Shown: positions 1 through 6,514, counted from the stretch's first letter. The stretch is 8,432 nt of DNA from Syntrophorhabdaceae bacterium PtaU1.Bin034 (GCA_002067405.1 MVRP01000185.1:1-8432); one strand, 5' to 3'. The notes: generated from the letters alone by a model not told the origin. Program-made: numbers and translations.

Positions 1-1
1 G

Positions 2-250
2 GAAGGCAGGGAAATGGAGCTGTCCACCGCGGAGTTCAGGATCCTCGAAGTGCTCATGAAGAACCCGAACACGGTAATGAGCCGCGACCAGCTCATGACC
101 CTTGCCCGCGGGCGCGATTTCACCGCCTTCGACAGGAGCATCGACGTACACATCAGCAAGCTCAGGTCCAAGGTAGAGGCTGATCCCACTGCGCCGAAGC
201 GAATAAAGACGATATGGGGGGCAGGCTACATGCTGGTGGATTCCCCGTGA
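2..250 (+). CDS. OmpR-family response regulator, C-terminal DNA-binding domain (5' partial)
   Basis: This is the C-terminal winged-helix (Trans_reg_C) effector domain of a two-component response regulator; the receiver domain lies upstream of the window. The reading frame is open from base 2, so the ATG at 14 is probably an internal methionine. Visible family landmarks are LSTAEFRILEVLM (first helix of the fold), NPNTVMSRDQLM, then DRSIDVHISKLRSKVE, which is the recognition-helix region, and IKTIWGAGYML, the C-terminal wing. The stretch RGRDFTAFDRSIDVHIS is close in style to CpxR-type regulators. The stop TGA overlaps the GTG start of the histidine kinase gene, so the two are almost certainly translationally coupled and form a cognate pair. 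The regulated genes cannot be told from this window. The family call is firm; the CpxR-like subtype is an inference from a short stretch. Confidence 0.93.
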   Translation, partial: EGREMELSTAEFRILEVLMKNPNTVMSRDQLMTLARGRDFTAFDRSIDVHISKLRSKVEADPTAPKRIKTIWGAGYMLVDSP

Positions 251-1635
251 AGCTCAGGTCCACCTATACAAAGATATTCCTGTCCTTTCTTGTGGTCCTC
301 TTTATTACGGAAATCCTCGTCTTCTTCCTCTTCATCCTGATCCCTGCGCGGCATTTTGCAGTCAGGTTCGAGGAATTCTTCAGATCAAAAGTCCAGTCGG
401 TCAAGGGGATTGCAGAGGATAAGATCCTGTCCTCTCCTGGTGCCGGGTTGTCTGAAAATACCCGTCTCAAGGAATTCATTGCGGATTTCGGCACAGTCTC
501 GGGGGCGCAGGTTTGGCTGACAGGACCTGACGGCAGGCCGGCGCTGAAGTCTTTTTCCGGTGAACCCCCCGACCTGTCCGGGGCCTCAGGAAAAGACCGC
601 CCCCGGAGGAACAGGTTTTTCAGGTTCTTCGCCCTCAAGGATTATGACGTGCACACCGTCATCCCCCTCACGCCTGCGGGAAAATTTGCGGGAGACCTCC
701 ATGTCCTCTTCAGGCGGCCGGCGTCCTCTCCTCCCACGGGCCTTTTTGCCTTAGGCCTCGTTATGATAGGCACTGTCGTCGCCTTAGCCGCAATCCCCGT
801 TTCCCGGCTCATCACGAGACGGATCAGGCAGCTCCGCGTATCCGCCGCCCTGATTGCGGAAGGGGACCTCTCCCACAGGGTTGTCGTGCGCGGCAGGGAT
901 GAGATCGGCGATCTTTCCCGGACGTTCAACGACATGGCGGACAAGGTCGAAGGTATGATAAAGGGCGGGAAAGAGCTTACCGCGAACATATCCCACGAGC
1001 TGCGGGCGCCCCTGACAAGAATTCGCATTGCGGAAGAACTGCTTCATGAGAAGACGGCGGGGGGAGTTACAAATGCAGAGGATATGGCAACGCATCTCGA
1101 CGGGATCCGGGAAGACGTAGATGAGCTCGACGGCCTGATCGGCCGCATCCTGGACCTGTCGAAGCTGAACATGGGACAATCCCCGCTCAGACCGGAACCC
1201 CTCGATCCATCCGATCTGATAGGAGAGTTGATGGAGAGATTTCATCCCGTCATAGAACGGAAAGGCCTCCGTGTCGCTGCCGATCTCCCCCGGGGCGGGT
1301 CCTGTCTTGCCGACAAAGAGACGCTGCGCCTTGCACTCAAGAACGTTCTCGACAATGCAACCAAATTCTGTCCTGAAGGAGGGGACATTTCCGTCCACGT
1401 GGCGTGGGAGCCCGATGCGGCCGGGATTCGCATCATGAACACCTCTGAGGAATTGTCCCGGGAGGACCTTTCCCGGATCTTCGACCCCTTTTACCGGTCA
1501 CAACGGTCTGCCGCCGCCGGTTCGGGATTGGGTCTCACCATCGCCAGGAAGGCGGTCGAAAGACTCGGAGGCGCGATTGAGGCGGCAAACAGGGAAAGAG
1601 GGCTTGAGATCACGATAACCCTTCCGCGACAGTGA
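247..1635 (+). CDS. Two-component sensor histidine kinase, CpxA/BaeS-like
   Basis: Membrane sensor kinase of about 462 residues. I chose the GTG at 247 because it overlaps the regulator's stop (GTGA) and is followed by a normal N-terminus (VKLRSTYTKIFLSF); an in-frame ATG at 214 would add 11 residues lying inside the regulator gene. Order of parts: first membrane segment at about residues 9-33; periplasmic sensor region about 34-158; second membrane segment about 162-184; HAMP linker about 185-240 (IAEGDLSHRV, DEIGDLSRTFNDM); HisKA with SHELRAPLTRI and phospho-acceptor His250; HATPase with N box around Asn366/Asn370 (LKNVLDNATKF), F box FDPFYR, and G2 box GSGLGL at 425-430. The G1 box is divergent: IMNTSEEL, with Asn398 where most kinases have the Asp of DxGxG. 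Asn at this point also occurs in some active kinases (CusS-like), but the usual following glycine is absent too. The stimulus is unknown; the domain order suggests envelope sensing. Confidence 0.93.
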   Translation: MKLRSTYTKIFLSFLVVLFITEILVFFLFILIPARHFAVRFEEFFRSKVQSVKGIAEDKILSSPGAGLSENTRLKEFIADFGTVSGAQVWLTGPDGRPALKSFSGEPPDLSGASGKDRPRRNRFFRFFALKDYDVHTVIPLTPAGKFAGDLHVLFRRPASSPPTGLFALGLVMIGTVVALAAIPVSRLITRRIRQLRVSAALIAEGDLSHRVVVRGRDEIGDLSRTFNDMADKVEGMIKGGKELTANISHELRAPLTRIRIAEELLHEKTAGGVTNAEDMATHLDGIREDVDELDGLIGRILDLSKLNMGQSPLRPEPLDPSDLIGELMERFHPVIERKGLRVAADLPRGGSCLADKETLRLALKNVLDNATKFCPEGGDISVHVAWEPDAAGIRIMNTSEELSREDLSRIFDPFYRSQRSAAAGSGLGLTIARKAVERLGGAIEAANRERGLEITITLPRQ

Positions 1636-1656
1636 CCCCCCTCCCCGAATACCCCG

Positions 1657-1917
1657 CTACTTCTTCTTCGAGAGGGCCTTACTTTCACCAAAGGGGTACA
1701 CGGGAAATGTCTCAAATATCATGATGTCCACCCATGCAGCCCTGCTCTGAATAAGCCCTTTCTCGTCAGTATCCACGACATTGATGACCCTGCACCCCTG
1801 GAGGTCAAAAAACTCACAGACCACCCTGACGCCCTTCGGCCATTTCCATTTTGCCCTTCTTCTCTCAATTTCCTTTTCATCCTCCGGTGCCCACGTACAG
1901 ATATTCATAAAAAACAT
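1657..1917 (-). CDS. Small DUF3303-like protein
   Basis: An 86-residue protein with no signal peptide or membrane segment, so probably cytoplasmic. The pattern fits the DUF3303 / dimeric alpha-beta-barrel-like small proteins: a start of hydrophobic and aromatic residues (MFFMNICTWAPEDEKEIERR), a PKGV motif mid-protein, a central strand (GCRVINVVDTDEKGLIQS) followed by W-V-D-I-M-I-F-E and a terminal strand ending FPVYP. This matches the family's usual 'VxETDDPxxLxxWxxxWxDLxxxEVxPV' layout, recalled from memory and not searched. The biochemical function of the family is unknown. The ATG at 1917 has a strong Shine-Dalgarno (AAAGGAGG, complement of 1922-1929) five bases upstream, and an extended -10-like element lies further up. 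The gene converges with the kinase gene; only 21 bp separate their stops and I see no bidirectional terminator there. The C-terminus is lysine-rich (SKALSKKK). Confidence 0.8.
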   Translation of the reverse strand: MFFMNICTWAPEDEKEIERRRAKWKWPKGVRVVCEFFDLQGCRVINVVDTDEKGLIQSRAAWVDIMIFETFPVYPFGESKALSKKK

Positions 1918-1949
1918 AGCGGCCTCCTTTCGATGAATTTATGTCTTCT

Positions 1950-1964
1950 ATTATAAGTATAGCA
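1950..1964 (-). promoter_or_regulatory. Putative promoter -10 region of the DUF3303-like gene
   Basis: On the minus strand the sequence reads TGCTATACTTATAAT. This contains an extended -10 (TGCTATACT, 1956-1964) overlapped downstream by a perfect -10 hexamer TATAAT (1950-1955). No convincing -35 stands at 17 bp from either, which suits an extended -10 promoter. It lies 33-47 bases upstream of the ATG and just upstream of a strong ribosome-binding site, giving a short leader. The assignment is by consensus only. Confidence 0.45.
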
Positions 1965-1993
1965 CGACTAATGGATTTTAGGCGTTGTGCCTT

Positions 1994-2014
1994 CGGCAAT
2001 TCCTGATATTGCCG
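1994..2014. other. Small inverted repeat upstream of the DUF3303-like gene
   Basis: CGGCAAT (1994-2000) and ATTGCCG (2008-2014) form a 7-bp perfect inverted repeat around a 7-base spacer. No T-run follows on either strand, so it does not look like an intrinsic terminator. Its place about 30 bp upstream of the -10 element would fit an operator, but nothing identifies a regulator. It could be chance. Confidence 0.25.
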
Positions 2015-2102
2015 GTTGAAATTCCAGAGATGGTAAAAAAAGGGGGGGGAGGATCACAGGCAAGTTACAAAAGTTACCAACGTCCCTGACTGTGATACTC
2101 GT

Positions 2103-2256
2103 TACTGGATGCTGGAGCATAGCGCAAAGCGCATAGCGGAACAACTGCGAGGGGCTTCATTCTTTATTGTCATCGCGATGAGTGAAGCGACGTGGCGATC
2201 TCATGTAGCTTAATTGAATGAGATTGCCGCGCCCTACGGGCTCGCAATGACACATT
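2103..2256 (+). repeat. Composite intergenic repeat, copy A (heptad tail plus palindromic core)
   Basis: This stretch is repeated in inverted orientation at about 6745-6907, on the other side of the mla operon. It has three parts. A heptad tail at 2103-2137 consists of five consecutive 7-mers: TACTGGA, TGCTGGA, GCATAGC, GCAAAGC, GCATAGC. A conserved linker follows (GGAACAAC, then GCTTCATTCTTTAT). Then comes an 85-bp palindromic core. Linker and core are nearly identical between copies, while the tail differs by about one 7-bp unit plus a small indel. No transposase is encoded, so any mobility would depend on a protein supplied elsewhere (MITE-like). Confidence 0.85.
2168..2252 (+). repeat. 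85-bp palindromic (MITE/REP-like) core, copy A
   Basis: The ends are TGTCATCGCGA and CTCGCAATGACA, imperfect terminal inverted repeats. The two halves pair again further in (GGCGATCTCAT with ATGAGATTGCC) around an A/T-rich centre (TTAATTG). The unpaired middle of one arm holds its own small hairpin, GCCCTACGGGC. Compared with the reverse complement of the copy at 6749-6833, I count 3 mismatches in 85 bases and no indels. Elements with TGTCATTGCGAG-type ends are common intergenic repeats in many environmental Gram-negatives (family knowledge). It lies past the 3' end of mlaA, so in operon read-through RNA it would fold into a long hairpin. Confidence 0.85.
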
Positions 2257-2292
2257 CCCCACACACCTGACGTCTTTAATCCGTCATGTTTT

Positions 2293-2422
2293 AACATTGA
2301 ACATTGAACAGGTTTACGACTTACGGGTTTATCGATATACGATATACGATCTTAGCTGATAGCTGACTGCTGACGGCTATCGACCGCTTTTGTGCTATTC
2401 ACTATCGACTATCGACTATCGA
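2293..2422. repeat. Cluster of degenerate 7-bp tandem arrays, left intergenic interval
   Basis: Four separate short arrays share a 7-bp period but not a unit sequence. AACATTG occurs twice at 2293-2306. GATATAC occurs twice at 2334-2347. TAGCTGA occurs twice at 2353-2366 and is followed by variants CTGCTGA and CGGCTAT up to 2380. CTATTCA then CTATCGA three times fills 2395-2422. I see no ORF, RNA gene or terminator within 2257-2465, so these arrays are its main content. They resemble in design the heptanucleotide STRR repeats known from cyanobacteria, though nothing else suggests a cyanobacterium. Confidence 0.8.
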
Positions 2423-2465
2423 CGGTTTTATCACTATCTTACCATCGACCGGTTTTATCCTTGCT

Positions 2466-3359
2466 CTACTCTTTCTTCTTATCGTCCTTTGATGCCTTTT
2501 CGCTCTCCTGCGGTTCCCCGTTCTGCTCTATGAGCTTTTTGCGGTATTGGACATAGGCGTCGCGTATCGCGATGTACGGGTCGATGGCAGCCCCTTTCAG
2601 CGTTTCATAGTCCCCGATGTGGAAGGAAAAATCGTTGACCTTCTCATGCGCAGTGACGGCTATCGTTTCAGCGTTTATCAGGTCCGTACTGAGATAGGTG
2701 GTGGGTTTCAGGAAATGGTCCCCTACCCATCCGATCGTGTCGCGTGGATTTGAAGGGCCGAGGATGGGCCACACGATATAGAACCCGGAGCCAATGCCGT
2801 ATTTGCCGAGCGTCTGGCCGAGGTCCGCCTTGCGGCCTTCGATGCCGAAGCAGTCCTTGGCGCAGTCCCTGAACCCGGCAACGCCGACAGTGGAATTGAT
2901 GACAAAACGCGCAAGCTCGCGCCCCGCGTAATCCGGCTTCCCCTGGAGCAGGTTGTTCACGAAGCGGATAGGCATCATTAAGTTATTATAGAAGTTGCTG
3001 AATATTATCCTGAAGGCCTCAGGGATAACGTACTTGTAGCCCTGGCCTACCGGCTTCAGGAGCCAGAAGTAGAATTTGTCGTTGAAATGATACATGGCCC
3101 TGTTCCACGGCTCGATGGGGTCTGCAATGGTAGGTCCTTCGGCCGTAGCGGCCGTCTCTTCGGTAACGTCTCCATATTCATCGGATGGTTTTTCCTGCGC
3201 CGCTACTGCCCCCTGCCCTGTTGCGGCAGCCTCCTGGCCTGCGGCAGCCACGTACGCCGGGGCAAAGACGAGCAGCAGGGAGAACATGGACACGATGCAT
3301 ATGACCGATCCTGAAAGCGACGTGCCTTTCCGGCGGCACACCGGTCTCCGGGGGCTCAT
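2466..3359 (-). CDS. mlaA: MlaA/VacJ-family phospholipid transport protein
   Basis: Outer-membrane component of the Mla pathway, which moves phospholipids between the outer leaflet and periplasmic MlaC. The 297-residue product has a long basic N-terminus, a hydrophobic segment at about 17-37, a low-complexity Ala/Glu/Gln linker (41-75) and then the VacJ domain. Recognisable family motifs are DPIEPWNRAMYHFND at 80-94, a stretch with PIRFVNNLLQGKPDYAG, RFVINSTVGVAGFRD, LGQTLGKYGIGSGFYIVWP, and a C-terminal DPYIAIRDAYVQYR. The tail is highly charged and Lys-rich. Unlike E. coli MlaA, a lipoprotein, I find no lipobox: the hydrophobic segment ends in AYVAAA-GQ, resembling a signal peptidase I site, and the only nearby cysteine (Cys21) is inside it. 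Its ATG overlaps the mlaC stop (ATGA), indicating coupled translation. Last gene of the operon; TAG stop. Confidence 0.95.
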   Translation of the reverse strand: MSPRRPVCRRKGTSLSGSVICIVSMFSLLLVFAPAYVAAAGQEAAATGQGAVAAQEKPSDEYGDVTEETAATAEGPTIADPIEPWNRAMYHFNDKFYFWLLKPVGQGYKYVIPEAFRIIFSNFYNNLMMPIRFVNNLLQGKPDYAGRELARFVINSTVGVAGFRDCAKDCFGIEGRKADLGQTLGKYGIGSGFYIVWPILGPSNPRDTIGWVGDHFLKPTTYLSTDLINAETIAVTAHEKVNDFSFHIGDYETLKGAAIDPYIAIRDAYVQYRKKLIEQNGEPQESEKASKDDKKKE

Positions 3360-3949
3360 TTCTTACCTACCTTTTTACGCAGCGTATCGAGCAGCGTTGC
3401 AGGCGGGTTATTCCCGAGGATCTCCCGGAACTGGGTACGGTAGTTGCTGATAAGACTTACCCCCTCGATCACCACATCGTAGACCTTCCACTCGCTCCCC
3501 TTTTTGATTACCCTGTAATAGATAGGGGTCTCGGCTGTCTTTGTGACGATGGTGCTCTGTACCTCTACGGTGGTCTCGGAAAGGGACACCTCTTTAGTAA
3601 AATTGACCTTCTCATCGGTATAGGCCGTGATCTTGTCCACGTAGGCATCCTTGAGGATCGTCTTGTAAAGCTCGACGAATTCCTTGCGCTGATCCGGCGT
3701 GAACTTGTTCCAGTTCAGCCCGAGGGTCCTCTTCGAAAGCTCCACGAAGTCAAAGAGCTTCTCGGCGGCAGCCATGATCTTCTGTTCCTTTGCCTTCTTG
3801 CCCGCCTCCCCTTTCAGCTTCGGGTCGCGCATCGCGTCAAGCACGCTGTTCACATTCGCCTTCACCGTATCAAGCGGTGCGCCGGCGGAAGCGAGCAGCG
3901 GAACCATCAAAAAGATCAGCAGCGTTGCTGAAACCATCCATTTTTTCAT
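3356..3949 (-). CDS. mlaC: MlaC-family periplasmic phospholipid-binding protein
   Basis: Periplasmic lipid carrier (Tol_Tol_Ttg2 / MlaC family) that shuttles phospholipid between MlaA and the MlaFED complex. I chose the ATG at 3949, which follows GGGAG with a six-base spacer and opens a typical signal peptide (MKKWMVSATLLIFLM, cleavage probably after ASA at residue 22). A GTG six codons upstream (3967) overlaps the mlaD stop and is possible but would put extra residues ahead of the signal. The mature part shows LSKRTLGLNWNKFTPDQR followed by EFVELYKTILKDAYVDKI, a hallmark of the family, then beta strands including TPIYYRVIKKGSEWKVYDVV and a C-terminal helix with YRTQFREIL. Total 197 residues, slightly shorter than E. 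coli MlaC. It overlaps mlaA by four bases. Confidence 0.95.
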   Translation of the reverse strand: MKKWMVSATLLIFLMVPLLASAGAPLDTVKANVNSVLDAMRDPKLKGEAGKKAKEQKIMAAAEKLFDFVELSKRTLGLNWNKFTPDQRKEFVELYKTILKDAYVDKITAYTDEKVNFTKEVSLSETTVEVQSTIVTKTAETPIYYRVIKKGSEWKVYDVVIEGVSLISNYRTQFREILGNNPPATLLDTLRKKVGKK

Positions 3950-3963
3950 AGCACTCTCCCTTG

Positions 3964-4437
3964 TCACTTGGCGGATTGCTCCTGCCCTTTCTTCACGTCT
4001 CCAAAGGCATACTTGCCTATCAGGTCTTCGATGTCCGTCGGCACCGAGGTCTGCGTGATCGTGCCTCCCGACTTGAGCTGTTCCCCGGATCCTCCGGGAT
4101 CGATCTTTACAAATTTATCGCCGATAAGCCCCGAGGTCTTGATGGTCGCAGCCGCATCATCGTATATCTTTATCCCTTTATTGACCTTCATCGTAACAAG
4201 CCCCATCTGCCTCTCAGCGTCTATGCCGAGGCTTGTTACGCTGCCCACCTCGATACCGTATATCTCGACCGAACTGCCCACCCTCAACCCGGAGACCGTG
4301 GCGAACCGTGCATAAAGCGGGTACGTGTCTTCCCCGAACAACGAGACCTTGCCGAGCTTTACGGTCATATACCCCACGCATATGAGACCGATCAGAACGA
4401 AAACGCCTACCGTTGTTTCCATTGAATACTTTTTCAT
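3964..4437 (-). CDS. mlaD: MlaD-family MCE-domain substrate-binding protein
   Basis: Inner-membrane anchored MCE protein, expected to form a hexameric ring on the periplasmic face of MlaE and pass lipids to or from MlaC. The 157-residue product starts MKKYSMETTVGVFVLIGL, with one membrane helix at about residues 10-26 and no cleavage site. The MCE domain follows at about 36-115 (YARFATVSGLRVGSSVEIYG, then GIEVGSVTSLGID and TIKTSGLIGDKFVKI). The C-terminal IEDLIGKYAFG matches the helix by which E. coli MlaD continues after the domain. It is shorter than the 183-residue E. coli protein, mostly at the C-terminus. The ATG at 4437 shares bases with the mlaF stop (TAATG) and has GGAGG nine or so bases upstream; an ATG 24 bases earlier lies within mlaF and is less likely. 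Confidence 0.95.
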   Translation of the reverse strand: MKKYSMETTVGVFVLIGLICVGYMTVKLGKVSLFGEDTYPLYARFATVSGLRVGSSVEIYGIEVGSVTSLGIDAERQMGLVTMKVNKGIKIYDDAAATIKTSGLIGDKFVKIDPGGSGEQLKSGGTITQTSVPTDIEDLIGKYAFGDVKKGQEQSAK

Positions 4438-5687
4438 TATACGCTCCCTCCACAATTGCATCGGTGAGTTGCGATGATCTCCTGGCTCGCCTCGGCCCTC
4501 TCGATGATCTGCTCGATCTTGTCATTCGGCATGACAGCCGTGACGCCTGCCCTGATGTAGATATCGAAGCTTTCCTCTTTGCCCATCTTTGCCAGTGCAA
4601 CACTCTCTATATTGTCAAGGACCCCTTGCTGCAGTTCATGTGCAAACTGCGCGAGCAGCTCCTTTGCTTCATCAACGGACGTGTGCGGGAATATGGTGAG
4701 GATCTCGTCCCTGCTGTAACGCGCCGAGAATCCACCTACCTTGTTGAAGTGATTGTTCGTATAGTCGCCGAGCGCCTTCAGCACCTCGACGGCCGGCTGT
4801 GGTCCGAGGGCGTCATGGAGGATGTTGAGCCGGACGTTCAGCACCGCCGCTGAAACCGCTATCAGCTTGTCCGTGCCGCCCAGCATCGTTGTATAGTGCA
4901 TCCTGAATGCCTCACGGGAAAGCAGGCCCGTCAGCTCGTCCTGGAACCCATCGAGGCTCCGCAGGAATTCGTCGATCAAGGGGATCTTCGTCCTGGCCGT
5001 CTCCTCATATGACCCTTCAAAGCCTATCTTCCCTTCCCAGAGGACGATGATCCTGTCCGAGATGAAGAAGACGTCGGGGATGTCGTGGCTGATCATCACG
5101 GCAGTAAACCCGAACTTCCGCCTGTAATGGGTGACCATGCTCAGGATCATGTTCTTACGGATGGGGTCCTGGCCTGTAGTCGGCTCGTCAAAGAGCACGA
5201 CCTTCGGGTCTTCAACGAGCGCCCTCGCCAGGGCCACCCTCTTCTGCATCCCGCCGGAGAGCTCCGACGGGTACTTGTCCATGGCCTCGGTGAGCTCGAG
5301 GTCCGCGATCCTTTTCAATACCTTCTTCTCGATCTCCTTCCTGCCGAGGTTCGTGGTCTGCTGGAGGGGAAAGGCGATATTCTCGTAGACCGTCATCGAA
5401 TCAAGGAGTGCGTTGTTCTGGAACAGGTAGGCGATGGTGCTCCTGTACTGGTCCCACTCCTTTTTTTTCATTGTGTTTATAGGTTTTCCCTGGAAAAGGA
5501 TCGTGCCTTCATCGGGTTTGAGCAGACCGATGATGTGCTTGAGGAGCACGCTCTTCCCTGTGCCGCTCTTGCCGATGATCGTGGTGATCTGGTTTTCGTA
5601 TATCTTGACGTTCACGTTGTCCAGCACGGTCCTGTCGCCGAATCGTTTCGTGACGTTCTGGAATTCTATCAACGGTATCGTTCCCAT
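4437..5687 (-). CDS. mlaF: MlaF-type ABC ATPase fused to a degenerate GGDEF-like domain
   Basis: Cytoplasmic ATPase that powers the Mla transporter, here 416 residues against roughly 270 for E. coli MlaF. I place the start at the ATG at 5687 (MGTIPLIEFQNVTKRF), with AGGG six bases upstream; an ATG at 5693 is two codons earlier, and a start inside mlaE (5747) is unlikely. ATPase motifs: Walker A GKSGTGKS at 39-46, Q-loop Gln90, signature LSGGMQKR at 143-150, Walker B VVLFDEP at 163-169 (Glu168), D-loop TTGQDP, H-loop His201. From about 248 to 404 a second domain begins FQDELTGLLSREAF, the classic GGDEF entry motif, and carries ARYSRDEILTIFP where ARYGGDEFxxLLP is expected, so the signature is SRDEI (325-329). 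The metal-binding aspartates of the first strand are Asn284 and Arg286, and no RxxD I-site is visible. It should therefore not make c-di-GMP. The tail ends HRCNCGGSV. The fold call comes from pattern reading, not from a profile search. Confidence 0.92.
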   Translation of the reverse strand: MGTIPLIEFQNVTKRFGDRTVLDNVNVKIYENQITTIIGKSGTGKSVLLKHIIGLLKPDEGTILFQGKPINTMKKKEWDQYRSTIAYLFQNNALLDSMTVYENIAFPLQQTTNLGRKEIEKKVLKRIADLELTEAMDKYPSELSGGMQKRVALARALVEDPKVVLFDEPTTGQDPIRKNMILSMVTHYRRKFGFTAVMISHDIPDVFFISDRIIVLWEGKIGFEGSYEETARTKIPLIDEFLRSLDGFQDELTGLLSREAFRMHYTTMLGGTDKLIAVSAAVLNVRLNILHDALGPQPAVEVLKALGDYTNNHFNKVGGFSARYSRDEILTIFPHTSVDEAKELLAQFAHELQQGVLDNIESVALAKMGKEESFDIYIRAGVTAVMPNDKIEQIIERAEASQEIIATHRCNCGGSV

Positions 5688-5695
5688 TATCATCC

Positions 5696-6514
5696 CTACA
5701 TAAGAAAAGACGTTACTACATAATCGGCGATAAGGATCAGTACGCACGAGAGCACGACGGCCGATATGGTGGAAAGGCCGACGGCCCTTGCGCCGTAACC
5801 GTCAGAGCGCATATGGCAGAAATAACCCTGGAAGCAGCAGATGCCCGATACGATGACGGCAAAGACTAAGGATTTTATAAACCCTCCCCTGATGTCAACC
5901 ATATCGATGGAGGACTGCACCCGGTAAAAGTATGTGCCCGCGTTTGTCTTCAGCAGGACCACCCCGGTAAGGTATCCGCCGATTATCCCGATAAGATCAA
6001 AAAAGGCCGTAAGCAACGGAAAGCTGATAATCGAGGCAGCGAGCCTCGGGCTGATGAGATAACGTACAGGATCGATCCGCATGGAATAGAGGGCGTCGAT
6101 CTGCTCGGAGATGCGGAGGATCCCGATCTCCGCCGTCATGGCGGACCCGGCCCGCGCGGTGATCATGATGGCCGTGAGGACCGGCCCCAGCTCCCTCACG
6201 AGGGAAAGGGCTACGGCAGAGCCGAGGGCGCCGACAGAGCCGAATTTCACCAGCGTGTAGAAAAGCTGGAGCCCCAGGACCATGCCGGTGAAAAGGCCTA
6301 CCAGCATGACGATCAGGGACGACCTGGCGCCGATGTAAAAGACCTGCCTCACGATCTCGTGAAACTGCTTCCGCTGGAAGATGTTTACGAAGGCAAGGAA
6401 AAAGAAGATCGCTATTGCGCCCAGATTGCCGACAAGGCGGATCGCCCACCTGCCTGTTGCAGGAAAGATAAGCGTAAAAGGATTACTTCTCTGTGGAGAA
6501 CCTGCTCCCGTCAA
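5696..6514 (-). CDS. mlaE: MlaE-family ABC transporter permease
   Basis: Integral inner-membrane permease of the Mla system, 272 residues. An amphipathic N-terminal stretch (about 13-30) is followed by several hydrophobic segments: about 31-46, 63-85, 150-180, 213-232 and 245-270. Family motifs are the LFTGMVLGLQ segment, SLVRELGPVLTA with Glu108 (equivalent to the RELGP glutamate of E. coli MlaE) and ITARAGSAMTAEIG at 118-131, then ISPRLAASIISFPLL. The reading frame has only one usable start, TTG at 6514, since an in-frame stop lies at 6554-6556; a purine-rich AGGGGTGAAGAG precedes it. The stop (TAG) is eight bases before the mlaF start. As first gene of the operon it sits about 50 nt downstream of the predicted transcription start. 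Confidence 0.95.
   Translation of the reverse strand: MTGAGSPQRSNPFTLIFPATGRWAIRLVGNLGAIAIFFFLAFVNIFQRKQFHEIVRQVFYIGARSSLIVMLVGLFTGMVLGLQLFYTLVKFGSVGALGSAVALSLVRELGPVLTAIMITARAGSAMTAEIGILRISEQIDALYSMRIDPVRYLISPRLAASIISFPLLTAFFDLIGIIGGYLTGVVLLKTNAGTYFYRVQSSIDMVDIRGGFIKSLVFAVIVSGICCFQGYFCHMRSDGYGARAVGLSTISAVVLSCVLILIADYVVTSFLM

Noticed and set aside
784..1398. A 204-codon open frame antisense to the histidine kinase gene
   Set aside because: The plus-strand frame carries all kinase motifs; the antisense product has no recognisable domain and is a by-product of codon bias.
1636..1656. Bidirectional terminator between the kinase and DUF3303-like genes
   Set aside because: The 21-bp gap is C-rich and shows no stem-loop.
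2053..2096. Inverted repeat ATCACAG / CTGTGAT as an operator
   Set aside because: The 30-base spacer is long, no gene starts next to it, and a 7-bp match at this distance is expected by chance.
2293..2422. CRISPR array
   Set aside because: Repeat units are 7 bp, directly adjacent and without unique spacers, and no cas genes are present.
5085..5723. A 212-codon open frame antisense to mlaF
   Set aside because: It overlaps the ATPase motifs on the opposite strand and its product looks like no known family.
5691..5747. Longer MlaF starting at 5747
   Set aside because: That start lies deep inside mlaE and would add 20 residues not resembling the family N-terminus; the ATG at 5687 has a spaced Shine-Dalgarno.
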